From: Pascua guehoae
Taxonomy: Eukaryota > Basidiomycota > Tremellomycetes > Trichosporonales > Trichosporonaceae
DNA length: 64,000 nucleotides
Direction: 5' to 3'
Assembly (NCBI GenBank): GCA_001600415.1
Contig: BCJX01000018.1
Coordinates: 266,984-330,983 of the forward strand
Under the pieces are notes generated by a model, which was not told the origin of the DNA, searched no databases, and worked only from the letters and a program-made list of their open reading frames with translations. The position numbers and the translations under genes are program-made. Shown here piece by piece: positions 26,701 through 36,331 of this stretch. Numbering within the stretch: position 1 is the first letter of the stretch; every line of letters begins with the position of its first letter.

Positions 26701-27082
26701 CCGCGCCCGCGCCGCCTCGCCAGACCGGTACCGCCCAAACACATCCATCACGTCCATCAAGGCATCCGCGTCCAAGGCCGCCGCCGCCGCGTCCGCCAAC
26801 CCACCACGCCCGCCTAGGCGCATCTCCATTGACGACGTTCAAATCGTTCCCAACGAGTCCAAGGGCCAGCCCCGGACTTTTTCAAGGGAGGCCTCAAAGC
26901 AGGGCTTGGGATCGGGCTCGCAGCCCGGGTCCAACCCCGGGTCCAACCCCGGGTCGCGCTCCGGCTCGCGCCAGGGGTCACGCCAGGGCTCGCCGCGCGC
27001 GAGTGCCCTCGAGCGCCGGCGGTTCTGGCTCGCAAAGTCGGGTATTGGCGAGGAAGAGGAGGATGAGTTGGACTCGGACTAG
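23707..27082 (+). CDS. TRF4: Non-canonical poly(A) polymerase, Trf4/5 (PAPD5/7, Cid14) type
   Basis: Nuclear nucleotidyltransferase that adds short A tails for exosome decay, the catalytic subunit of TRAMP-like complexes. Exons 23707-24236, 24526-24857 and 25401-27082 fit phase, about 847 aa. The N-terminal 175 residues are basic and disordered with Lys-rich clusters (KKKSKKKKRK, KKRK) suited to nucleolar import. The catalytic palm follows: GSWQTQLYLPTGDIDLVV carries the GS motif and two of the three metal-binding Asp. The third lies in GQINVDIS after a long intron. The central domain has ARQLILTIKAFLSQR, TGGLGSYSVICLVVSFLQ and the nucleotide-recognition loop RGGSYYLKR. The C-terminal about 330 residues are disordered: a Ser/Asp tract, poly-Pro and GSNPGSRSGS repeats. 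The start is set at MTSALGND; an in-frame ATG at 23530 would add 59 residues without recognisable character. Intron 2 is unusually long (543 nt). Confidence 0.95.
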
Positions 27083-28063
27083 AATGTGGGGTTCTGGGCG
27101 GCGAGTGGGGCCAGGCGAGCTGGTTGACCCGAGTGCGAGTGTGGAACGGTGGTACCGAGTAGGCAGGTGGTAGGGAGGGACAGTGGTAAAGGGTAGTGAG
27201 GTACCGTGGTAGGGCGTTTGGGAGCCATGAGTAACTGGATTACCTAGCGAGAGAGCGGGGTTGTCGAGTCCTGCGAGGCGAGAGTGTGACTGCAGCCCGT
27301 GACGAGGGAGCAGAGCGGTGGGGCTCGGAGTAGCTTGTGACATGGCATAGCGACCACTAGACCATTTCATGCATTGATTGTACATGAGACTGGGGCGGGC
27401 TGGGGGAAGACGAGGACGGGCTAGAGCGGGGACTGGGGCTGGGGCTGGGACTGGGACTGGGACTGGGACTGGGACGAGGACGAGCGGGCATCTCGGCGGA
27501 TTCGCTTCATGAACATGTCGCTGGGGACGCGGCTGAGAGCGTGTCCTATTACACTGGGATTGTGGTGGGAGGTACGGGGTGGAGTGAGTGGAGTGAGGCG
27601 CTGGAGGTGCTGTGGAGTGATGGGTATTAGCACCTCCGAGTCGAAGACTATCGCGAGACTGGGTGACCAGGGGGACAGGGGTGACCGGGATGACCGAGGA
27701 AACGGGAATACTGCAGAGGGACACATGGTGACCTCGAGAGGACCCAAGTGGTCTCGAGAGGACCTAGAGCGAGGGCAAAGTCGATATGTAAGAGCCTGCA
27801 GAGAGAAAAAAGCAAAAGTTGCAAGTTGAGCGAGGACAGAAGGGTGCAAACGGCATCGTGGCTATGGGCAAAAGGGACCGAGATGGGTCAGTCCAGGCCA
27901 ATGTCAAGATGAGGACCGCCAGCTTTGGTGAGCGAGCGCGGGATGGCGACGGCAAAGACCGGCCTCGGAGCCAGAGAGCACAGAGGGTAAAGGGAGCGCG
28001 GAGCAGAGGGGAGTGTAGACTAAATCAGACTGCAAATTAGACTGGACTGAACTGGACTGCAGA

Positions 28064-28210
28064 CCGGAAAGCAGACCGGAAAGCAGACCGGAAAGCAGAC
28101 CGGAAAGCAGACCGGAAAGCAGACCAGACGGCAGACCGGACGGTAGACCAGCCTGCACACCAAACAACAGACCAAACAACAGACCAGACGGCAGACCAGA
28201 CTGCACAGCA
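28064..28210. repeat. Tandem repeat, GCAGACCGGAAA unit (12 bp)
   Basis: About five near-perfect copies of GCAGACCGGAAA between 28064 and 28125. These decay into variants (GCAGACCAGACG, CAGACCAAACAA) to about 28210. Confidence 0.85.
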
Positions 28211-28317
28211 GCCCCCATACACCCACATCGGTGCGTTGGCCACGACGCAACGCGGAGATGGCCACGAGTGAGACGGCTGATGTCACCCACAGGCCGTCGG
28301 GCCACCACGTCAAGGAC

Positions 28318-28400
28318 CGCAGACCACACACCACACACCACACACCACACACCACACACCACACACCACACACCACACACCACACACCACACACCACAGG
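28318..28400. repeat. CACACCA microsatellite
   Basis: About ten tandem copies of a 7-8-base ACACCAC unit. Confidence 0.9.
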
Positions 28401-28506
28401 GACCACAGGGAGAGCACAGGGATCATAGACCACAGACTACAGACCACAGACGACAAAGACGACAACGACCACAAACCACACCATACCACCAGACCACAAA
28501 CAAGAG

Positions 28507-28542
28507 AAAAAAAAAAAAAAAAAAAAAAAACACCGTTTCGTA

Positions 28543-28571
<29 letters not shown>
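28507..28571. repeat. Adjacent poly(A)24 and poly(C)29 tracts
   Basis: An A run (28507-28530) and a C run (28543-28571) are separated by 12 bases. No reverse transcriptase or target-site duplication is seen next to the A run, so it is not called a retroposon tail. Confidence 0.85.
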
Positions 28572-28573
<2 letters not shown>

Positions 28574-29238
28574 CGGCCGCAAAGCTCGGGCACAGGACAT
28601 TACCGTCAGTCTCGTACGGCTGGAGTGTACGCTACCGCACCGTGATGAAAATGGTACATGTACCGGGTCCAAAGTAACCCAGTCGGCGGGGGCGGCTCGC
28701 CCTCTCTGCTTGCAGCTCCTGGGATACTACTATCGGGGCATCTAGGTGCTGGCAAATGCCACACACTGCCATATGCTACGTCCAGGATGCCACACGCCAC
28801 ACGCCACGCGCCACACACAACAACGCGCCACAGCAGGCGACCCTACGCAGCCACCGCAGCCACACGCACCCAAACAATCCACTATTCCACATGTTTGTCC
28901 CACTACGTGTTTGTCCACCACCACGAGACGGCACCACCATCCCCCCGCCGCTGCCTACCATTCAGCAACATGACAGTCTCGCATGCAGTATGTATCCGGG
29001 CAGACGCCCAATATAACTCTTGTCCGACAAGTATCCCACGCGATAGGCATCGGGACCAGACTTTGGTCCATGATACGCCGTACGTCTGCGTGGGGGCCAA
29101 TTCTCCTGTCTCCGTACACGTCTACGTCTACGTCTCCGCCCACATAGGCGCATGAGCGCATTTCGCATTCCCTTCCCGTCCCGCTCGCCTTTACGTCTCG
29201 AGTCGCTACTCGACTGCTACTCGACCGCCACTCGACCG

Positions 29239-32200
29239 CTACTCGTCGCGGTGCGGTGTAAACGACGAGCGCTTCAGTGGCGAGCTGATCTTTGCTACCC
29301 GTCAGTCATGCCATGGGGTAAATGGCGGTGGAAACAGTGCCCGCCCGCCCAACGACTTACGCGCATAGAGCATCCCGCGGTTTTCGGGGACGGGCACTGG
29401 GTGTCAGCTCCTGTACATCCTAGCATTCTCCGCACTGGCAGGTTTTGGCACGTCCAGGCCAACACGCGACTTGCAACAAGGGGATACCGCGCGACGCTAC
29501 TTACACAAAGTCGGCACCGACAGACCCGTGACGGCCAGTTTCTTGGGCTCCATCGACTTGCGGCGCTGTGCGTCAGCTCACCAAGCCCAGTGCTCCCCTA
29601 CGCACCTTTTGGAACACATCCTCGTCGTCGAGATTGACCGCATGCCGCGCCTCGTCCTGCCTGGCCCTCGCGCGCGCGCTCTCCATGACCCACTTGATGC
29701 CGACGACGTGCGGGAGGGGCTTGCGCGAGTCGTCGAGGCGGCGAAAGGCCGCGCACGTGCCCGGCTTGCCGTCCTTGTAGACTACATGGGTGCAGCTCGT
29801 GCCGAGGCGGGTGAGGACGCGCGCGCCACCGCGGACGAGCACGTCTTCGAATACCGACGACGTGTTCGAGCCGTCGGCGCTCCACACGTCGACGAATGCG
29901 ACGACACCTTTAAAGTACGTCCCGCGCTTGTCGTCTGCGAGGAGCGCAGCGATCGACGACGTGTTTGTGCTCGTGTTCGCGGGCAGGTTTGAGATGGAGG
30001 TTGAGGCTCCGCGCGATGCCGTGCCGGTGAGGGCGTCCTGGTCGCTCCGGCGGCGCGCGGCGGGATTGTTCTCCTTGTCGTCGCCCTCGCGCCGTGCCTT
30101 GTCCGCCGAGCCGAGAACCGAGCGCGCGCGCGTCGGGCGCACGTCGGGTCCCGACCCGCTCGCTTTGCGGACCTTGAGCCTTGCGAGGAGGTCGTTCAGG
30201 CCGCTCAGGTTGGCCGACGCGTCCTCGAACCCCTCGCGCCGCGTCGACATGCTCAGGCTCGAGACGCGCGACATGGGGCGCGTGGGCTCTGATATGGACC
30301 GCGGCGAGCGTGATGGTGGGGCAGCCTCCATTTCGACATCGGTGCGGAGGAAAGGGTTGGACACGACGCGCGGCGTCGGGCGTGCGGGGGGGCCGAGTCC
30401 TAACCCCGGCGGGTACGACGGCTTGCGCCGTGTGTCTCCCGGGGACGGCGTGGCGGGGACTGATGTGGAAACCGACGCGGGGGCGTTGGACGGGCGCGTA
30501 GAAGGGCGGCGCACGGGTAAGCTCGAGGGGATGGTCGGGGGTCGTGTGCGGGATGCAGGTGCGGTCGGTGCAGGTGGGACCGCGGTAGCTGCCTGTGACG
30601 TGCCTGTCATAGATTGGGTGGTCGACTCTGGTGGTGCCACTTGTGTCTCGGACGGCACGTCATCGTCCACGTCCATGTCATCGTCTGCATGCGTGATGCA
30701 AATCGTCGGTGGTGCCGGCGTCGGCGGCGGGGCCATGGCACTCATAGGGTCACGGGATGCCACGGTCGAGCTCTCCCGGACCGCGCCGGTGGGCTCAGTC
30801 TCCACATTGGTGACTCCGGGTACACTCTCTGCAGCAGCTGCAGTAGGGCTTTCCATATCCATCGCCATCCCGTTCGGCTGAGCCGCGGCCAGATCGTTGT
30901 CCGCACCGGAGTCCACAGGCAGAGGGCCGCTTGCTGGGATCGCCTCAGACGCAGATGTCGCAGTGACCGGGTCACACCCCTTGGCATCCTTGTTTCCAAC
31001 AGCCTCGGCACTGCCATGGCTGCCGCCATGGCCACCAGTCCGGCTCTCCGACGCCCTCGTGCTCTCTCCCACGCGCCCCCCAAACGGCACAGGCACGGTC
31101 CGACGAGCCGGCGTCGCGAGGGCGGCCGCAAACGATGGCTGGACGGGTACCGGACCGCGCAGCGGCTCTCGCGAACGAGGCAGGGCCGCGAGCGTGCGCT
31201 TCACTGGCGCTGTCTGGGGTACTGCATGCCGAGGGCGAGTGTGGCGCGAGACAAATGTCGAGGCTGGTGCCGATACCGAGGGCACTGACGATGCCGATGC
31301 CGAAGCGGTCGTCGATGCGGGGGCAGCAGTAGACATTGCCGTGTCAGTATCAGGCTCTTCGCCGCGCAACGGCCTTGGGCGTGGGGGCTGCGACAACTCG
31401 CGCCGGGGCACAGTAAGGCGTCCCTCGAGGGCTGGCTGTGGTGAGCGCGGCCGTTTCGGCGGCTGCGGCGTCCGCGGGTAGCCGTTGGCCGGGGTACGTG
31501 CCGCAGTACGTGGGGGCGTGGGTGGGCGTGGACGCACGGCGGCGGCGGCGCTGTCGTCATCAATGTCAATGTGGAGAATCTGGCGTGCGGGTGTAGGAGC
31601 GGCGAGGGGGACAAATGCCACTTGACGCGCGGGTGTCTTTGGCGGCACTTGGCGCGCCGGTGTTTTGGGTGCGTGGGTGACTGACCCCGTGGGATGTACG
31701 ATGGGGGGCGCGGGCGTCTTGGGCGCCAGTGTGAGTGGGTCAGCGATGGGAGCTGCCTGGTGGGCGGTCGGCGGGGCAGGTCGGGGGCACGGCGTCGCCG
31801 GTGCCAGCATCATCTCTGCAGGTGCACCCGACTTTGAGTCCGGGGTGCGAGACCGGGGAGCAGGCGTGGGCGATGCGGGGGGTGTCATGCTAATGTCGGT
31901 ATCGGAGACCAAGTCGGCGGTACATGTGGCCAGAGGTGGCGGCGGTGGTGGTGACCCATAATCCATCGTCACCTCGGGCACGGCCCCGGGTGCTGGTGCT
32001 GGGGGGTCTGTTGCCGCCGGCTGTACGCTTGGCACAACACCGGATTCCAACAGTGCATGCGCGAGAGCCGGCGTATTCCTCGCCACAGTTTCCGCACCGT
32101 CTCGGACCGCCGAGCCAACATGTCCCGGTCCCCGTCCGCTCGTCCTGCGCTTTGCCACTCCGGCAGCATCGCGCCGTCCCTCGTCTGGCAGGCGCGCCGG

Positions 32201-32641
32201 TCCAGGTGTTGGAGGTACCTGCCGCAACCGGCGCGAGATGCGGACGGGGCGGGTAGGAATACGGCTCGTGGTGGCCGTGGGGGCAGCGGGGGGTTCGGTA
32301 CGTGCCGGTGGCAAGGGGCCTGTAGGGTGTTGTGTTGTTGGTCGGGGGTCGGTAGAGACCGACGATGATGTCGACGAGGATGAAGGCGCGGGGATAAACC
32401 CGGCGGCGGGGCGAGATGGTCCCGCCACTATGGGTTCAAACATTGTATCATGGTGCGAGGGCGATGCGTCGTGTGGCGTGTGTTCGCCACCCCGCGCTGG
32501 TGTTTGAGCGACCGATAGCGTCATCGGTGACACGGAGGAGACACGGGATGATGTTGCAGACGCCGGCGCCGACGCCGATGCCGACGCCGCCGAGGCGGCT
32601 CGCGCCTGCGCGCGGGTGCGGGTGCGGCGGGTAGACGGCAT
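29239..32641 (-). CDS. Microcephalin-type BRCT domain protein
   Basis: Probable chromatin/DNA-damage protein. Four exons fit phase: 32641-29606, 29565-29505, 29396-29361 and 29294-29239, for 1062 aa. The first about 880 residues are disordered Pro/Ala/Ser/Thr sequence with repeats such as KTPARQV and a KEN-like DDKENNP. One BRCT domain lies at about 920-1010: YFKGVVAFVDVWSADGSN, VLVRGGARVLTRLGTSCTHV, VVYKDGK and HVVGIKWVMESARAR. The GVVA-(F/Y)-VDVWS start and THVVYKDG are typical of the N-terminal BRCT of microcephalin (MCPH1). The following RRKSMEPK also matches MCPH1, where a K/R-rich MQPK segment follows that domain. The last three exons are 61, 36 and 56 nt, with 40-108-nt introns. They were found by phase and splice sites, and a simple read-through would stop at 29497 instead. 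A long open frame on the opposite strand (29790-30881) is a composition artefact. Confidence 0.88.
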
Positions 32642-34168
32642 CAGATTACACTACAGGCGACATGTGTGGGTGAGGGCGGCGCGGGGGAAATGTGCACAAC
32701 AAGACAGGGGCGAAGGGGCGAGGCGTGAGGCGGGCGACGAAGAGGTAGGCGCCGAGGACGATAAAGTTAAGTATGGCTTATGGCGAGTTGGACAAACGAT
32801 GAGCAACAAGAAGCAAACGATGGCAAAGACGGGTGGGCGAGGGCGTGACGGTTGTTCGTGCCATTGTTGTGACCGCCCGTGACTCATGGGTCAACACGCC
32901 ACAGACACTCCATTTTGATTCCGTCAGAGCGCGGCTGATTTTGATTTTTAAAGCGGCCAATGCGCCCACGCGAGCGACACGCGATGCATCATGCACTCTC
33001 GATTTTCTCAAAGCTACCTACGAGTGCTTGTATGCATGCAGAAGGCAGAATGCAGAAGGCAGAATGCAGAAGGCAGAATGCAGAATGCAGAATGGCAGTT
33101 GGTACGTACGTATTATACCAACCTATCTTGTCTGATGTACAGCTAGAAGCAAGACAGAATGGCACCAAGGGAAAGTTGACAGAAGTGGTGTGGCACAAAA
33201 TGAAAAGTCGAGCGAGCACCGCAGTGTACCCCTACGCTCAAGCAGAGAAGAAATACAATCCAAGAGAACGCCTGGAGATGGAGAGACTATGCTGTAGTCG
33301 GGACAGCATCCATGGTGCCTCGACGGGTTTGCGCACGTTTAACAATGCCGCATCCCAAGCAACTACATACTGGTGCCGTGGTACCTACTCCTCCACGCTT
33401 CAGTATGTGTGCCACTTTCACACTACTCTCACGAGACACATCCGCTGCGGATACATGGAGAACGGGCTCTCGCGCGACAGTTGGGCGCGAGTTGGCTTAC
33501 TCGGCGGATGGACTGGGCGATGCATAAGGTGGGCTCACCAGCTGTTGGCGTACATGTACCAGTACATAGGTACAGTACGTACCTTTGGAGGTATCTTTTC
33601 CGCGTGCCCGGCCTCGTCGTGTGATGATAACGACGATACCAAACAGTAGGCGTGACAGAGTACGCAGCAGCGGGTGCGGGTGACGGGGTCGAGCGGGCTA
33701 CTATAAGTTGTGAGCTTGCAGTGTGGATGGAGTACGACGCGAGGTCGATCGAAAAGGGGAACATGCTGACGGCACGCGCCAAGATGCTGGGTCTGGTGGA
33801 AATGGGCCGCTCAGGTTCCCGCCGTCCCGTTCCAACCCTTCCGTTCCCGCCTCGCCATTTCGCTTTCTTAGAACCAGGGTACGACTACAAGAACGCTGGA
33901 TGCACAACAGACTCTCCACTGCTCCACCGTGCTCGACTGCACCAACAAGGCCCGTTCAGAACAATGCATGCCACCAGGGCGCCGGTTCAACCGGCCTACG
34001 AGCAGCGGCCATGTACAGCCGCAGCGAGCAATGATGAGGGGGGATCGATGGCTGGATATGTAGACTCCTGCACCGCGGATAAACGAGACGACGACAAAGG
34101 AATATAAAATCAAATGGTTGGGATAAAGTGCTCATGTACCGGGGCACACGCTCGAACGCGCGGGCCAC
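32642..34168. other. Intergenic between two minus-strand genes
   Basis: No gene is recognised. It contains a short tandem array at 33040-33095 and lies between the BRCT gene promoter and the 3' end of the DUF1996 gene. Confidence 0.5.
33040..33095. repeat. Short tandem repeat, GCAGAAGGCAGAAT unit
   Basis: Three to four copies of a 14-base GCAGAAGGCAGAAT unit, decaying to GCAGAAT repeats at the 3' end. Confidence 0.85.
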
Positions 34169-36331
34169 TTAGTAGTGACCACGCGTGCGGGAGCGGCGGC
34201 GGTAAGCCTTGGCGTTGCACTTCTTTCCAGACTTGATACCCGCAGCGGCGCCCGTGGCGGTGGAAGCGCCGGTGGTCGTGACACCCGCAGCAGTGTTGTC
34301 GTTTGCGGGCGCAACAGCCGAGCCCGAAGCAGCACCAGCCGACGCGGCGGGTGCGGTAGTCGCGACGACGGATGCGGCAGCCGAGACGACGGATGCGGCA
34401 GCGGACGATTCGGCGGAAGTAGATGCCGGAGGCACGGGGACGGCGAGGTCGCCCGAGGGTCCCTGAACGGCGGGGACGGCAGAGGAGCCAGTCGGGGCGT
34501 CAGGGTCCACGGCGAGGTTTACGCCGGGAATGGGCGCCGTGTCCTTGCTGGCAGCAGCCGAGTCGGTAGCAGAGCCAGCGGTAGAGCCAGCAGCAGCAGC
34601 CGAGTCAGTAGCAGAGCCAGCGGTAGAGCCAGCGGCACCAGCCGAGTCGGTAGCAGAGCCTGCAGCAGAGTCAGCAGCACTGGAATCCTGTCCTTCAGCG
34701 GGGACACCGTCAGGTTGACCTGGTGGGCAGTGGAGCTCGGGTCCGGGGTGTCCTGGGGAGCGGACGTGTCCCACGGGCTCGGCGGGGAAGCGCGTGTAGT
34801 TTTGGCTGGCCGGGATAGTCGTGAGGTGATACCAGGACGACTCGGGGACGAGTCCGCCGCTCTTGGTAATCGAGGTGTACGCAGACGTGTCCTGCATGCC
34901 CTTGACCGTGTCAATCTTGTTCTTGGCGGTGGCCATGTCGAGGTTGTCGGCAATGTCCTGGTCGGAGCCGATGGTCAAGACGTCAGACGTGGGCCAGTTT
35001 AAGTACTGTCCGCTGCTTCCCCAGCGGTACATGGCGTCCTGCTCGGCGGTGTTGGCGAACTGGCTGAGGACGACTTCGTTGGCGGCCTCGGGAGGGAGCG
35101 TGACGGCGAGAGGGAGACCGGCGCCGCGGACGCGGCTGGCCCACCAGACGTTCGGGCCGGTCCATCCGGGTGTCTTGACGTTTGCGCAGTTGTTGGGCTT
35201 TTTGTCGCCACCGTCGCGGTCCCAGCGAGGGTTGCAGCCCGGGAGGTCCTTGAGTGGCTTGAGCTGACCGACCTCCTCGTCTGGGATCATGCCCTGGTAG
35301 CGACAGCCGGCAGCAAGCTTGGCGTCGAGCGACTTTGCAAGAGCAGGGCAGTTTTGGAGCTTGTCGCCAACACTGCATTCCGTAATCGCCTCCTTGAGAA
35401 CGCCCTCGTCCCAGCCCGACACAAAGTCTGCGTGGAACGAGGTACCGAGCGTGTCGCCGTTGGAGAGGATAACGTTGACATTGTCGCCAGAGCGCCACAT
35501 CTTCTGCTGACGCTCGGAAGGGTACTTACGCGTCAGCATCAACACGATTCTGGTAGTGTGCGAGGTTGGGCCATGGGCCACAGCTGGCTCGTCTCGTCAC
35601 AGTCTAGACTCGGAACTCACGTAGTTGGTCTGGAGGAACATGGTCGGGTACTTGACTGGGTGGGAAGGCGGGCATCTGGTCTCACGGACATTGATCCAAA
35701 CATTGCCACCACCAGCATTGATGGGCCAGGTGAGGTGGCTAAAGTGGTCATGCGAGTCGAGCGACTGGTTTGCCCAGCCACACGAAGGGAAATGAACGCC
35801 CATGTGGATGGATCCGGTGCCGTGCGGGTGGCTAGTGCCGTTCGGGAGGTAAAACGGGCTGTTGCCAGTCTCGTCGCCGTCAAAGGCCAGGCCCTGAACC
35901 TCAAGGTCCCAGATGTCGCGCGACATGGCCTTGCCCGAGATGATGCGCATGCCCTTTGGCCACGCCTGCGTCTCGGGTCCAGAGCCAAAGTAGTAGATGC
36001 GAGCGCCACCAGTCATGTGCTCGTATTCGTTCTTGTCGTTGATAAAGTAGAGCGACGGCGCCCAGTAGCTCGACTTGTCGTCCTGGACGACAACCGACGT
36101 GCATTCGGCACGCTGCTGCTCCTCGGGCGTGTTCAGGACCGAGCGAAAGTTGGACGCGCCCATGACGCTGTGGACGTGGCTGGCGACCTCGCCGGGGTTG
36201 ACAATCGGGTCCATGCGAGCCTGGATAAGGAAGTGGGCAAAGAACAGGACAAAGAAGCCCTGGTCGACGGCGGCGAGGACAGGGGTCATGGTCGCTAGCG
36301 CGCCGACGAGCGCGAGAGCGACGTTGATCAT
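34169..36331 (-). CDS. Secreted DUF1996-family protein
   Basis: Fungal extracellular protein of unknown biochemical role. Two exons: 36331-35621 and 35524-34169, about 688 aa, with a 96-nt intron. The first about 21 residues (MINVALALVGALATMTPVLAA) read as a signal peptide or signal anchor. The DUF1996 signature follows at once: RMDPIVNPGEVASHVHSVMG, then YWAPSLYF, IHMGVHFPSCGWANQSLDS, HLTWPINAGGGNVW and NGDTLGTSFHADFVSGWD. The domain continues to about residue 350, with Cys-containing segments (CSVGDKLQNCPAL, GCRYQGM, LPGCNPRW). The C-terminal about 180 residues are Ala/Ser/Thr-rich with SATDSA repeats, a likely O-glycosylated stalk, ending in a basic tail (YRRRSRTRGHY) with no hydrophobic GPI-type end. 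The intron acceptor is AAG rather than CAG, so that junction could shift by a few bases. Confidence 0.9.

Larger units (their letters stand above)
27083..29238. other. Convergent intergenic region rich in simple repeats
   Basis: The Trf4-type gene and the BRCT gene converge here. Contents are a 12-bp GCAGACCGGAAA array (28064-28150), a CACACCA array (28318-28400), adjoining A24 and C29 runs (28507-28571) and CTGGGA repeats (27440-27475). An open frame on the minus strand at 27421-27849 ends in a Ser-Gln repeat made by the microsatellite and is not called. Confidence 0.5.

Noticed and set aside
26157..27173. Out-of-frame Arg/Pro-rich frame overlapping the Trf4-type C-terminus
   Set aside because: A shadow of the GC-rich low-complexity coding region; the in-frame protein explains it.
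27421..27849. 142-codon minus-strand frame ending in Ser-Gln repeats
   Set aside because: The repeat tail is made by a CTGGGA microsatellite. The rest shows no recognisable fold, and no splice partners were found.
28064..28400. CRISPR-like array
   Set aside because: The repeats are contiguous 12-bp and 7-8-bp microsatellites with no spacers, in a eukaryotic genome.
28507..28571. Poly(A) run as the tail of a retroposed element
   Set aside because: It is followed by a poly(C) run and surrounded by microsatellites. No element body or target-site duplication is visible.
29790..30881. 363-codon plus-strand open frame
   Set aside because: It is the antisense of the BRCT gene's GC-rich coding strand. 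It has no domain and no independent start or splice evidence.
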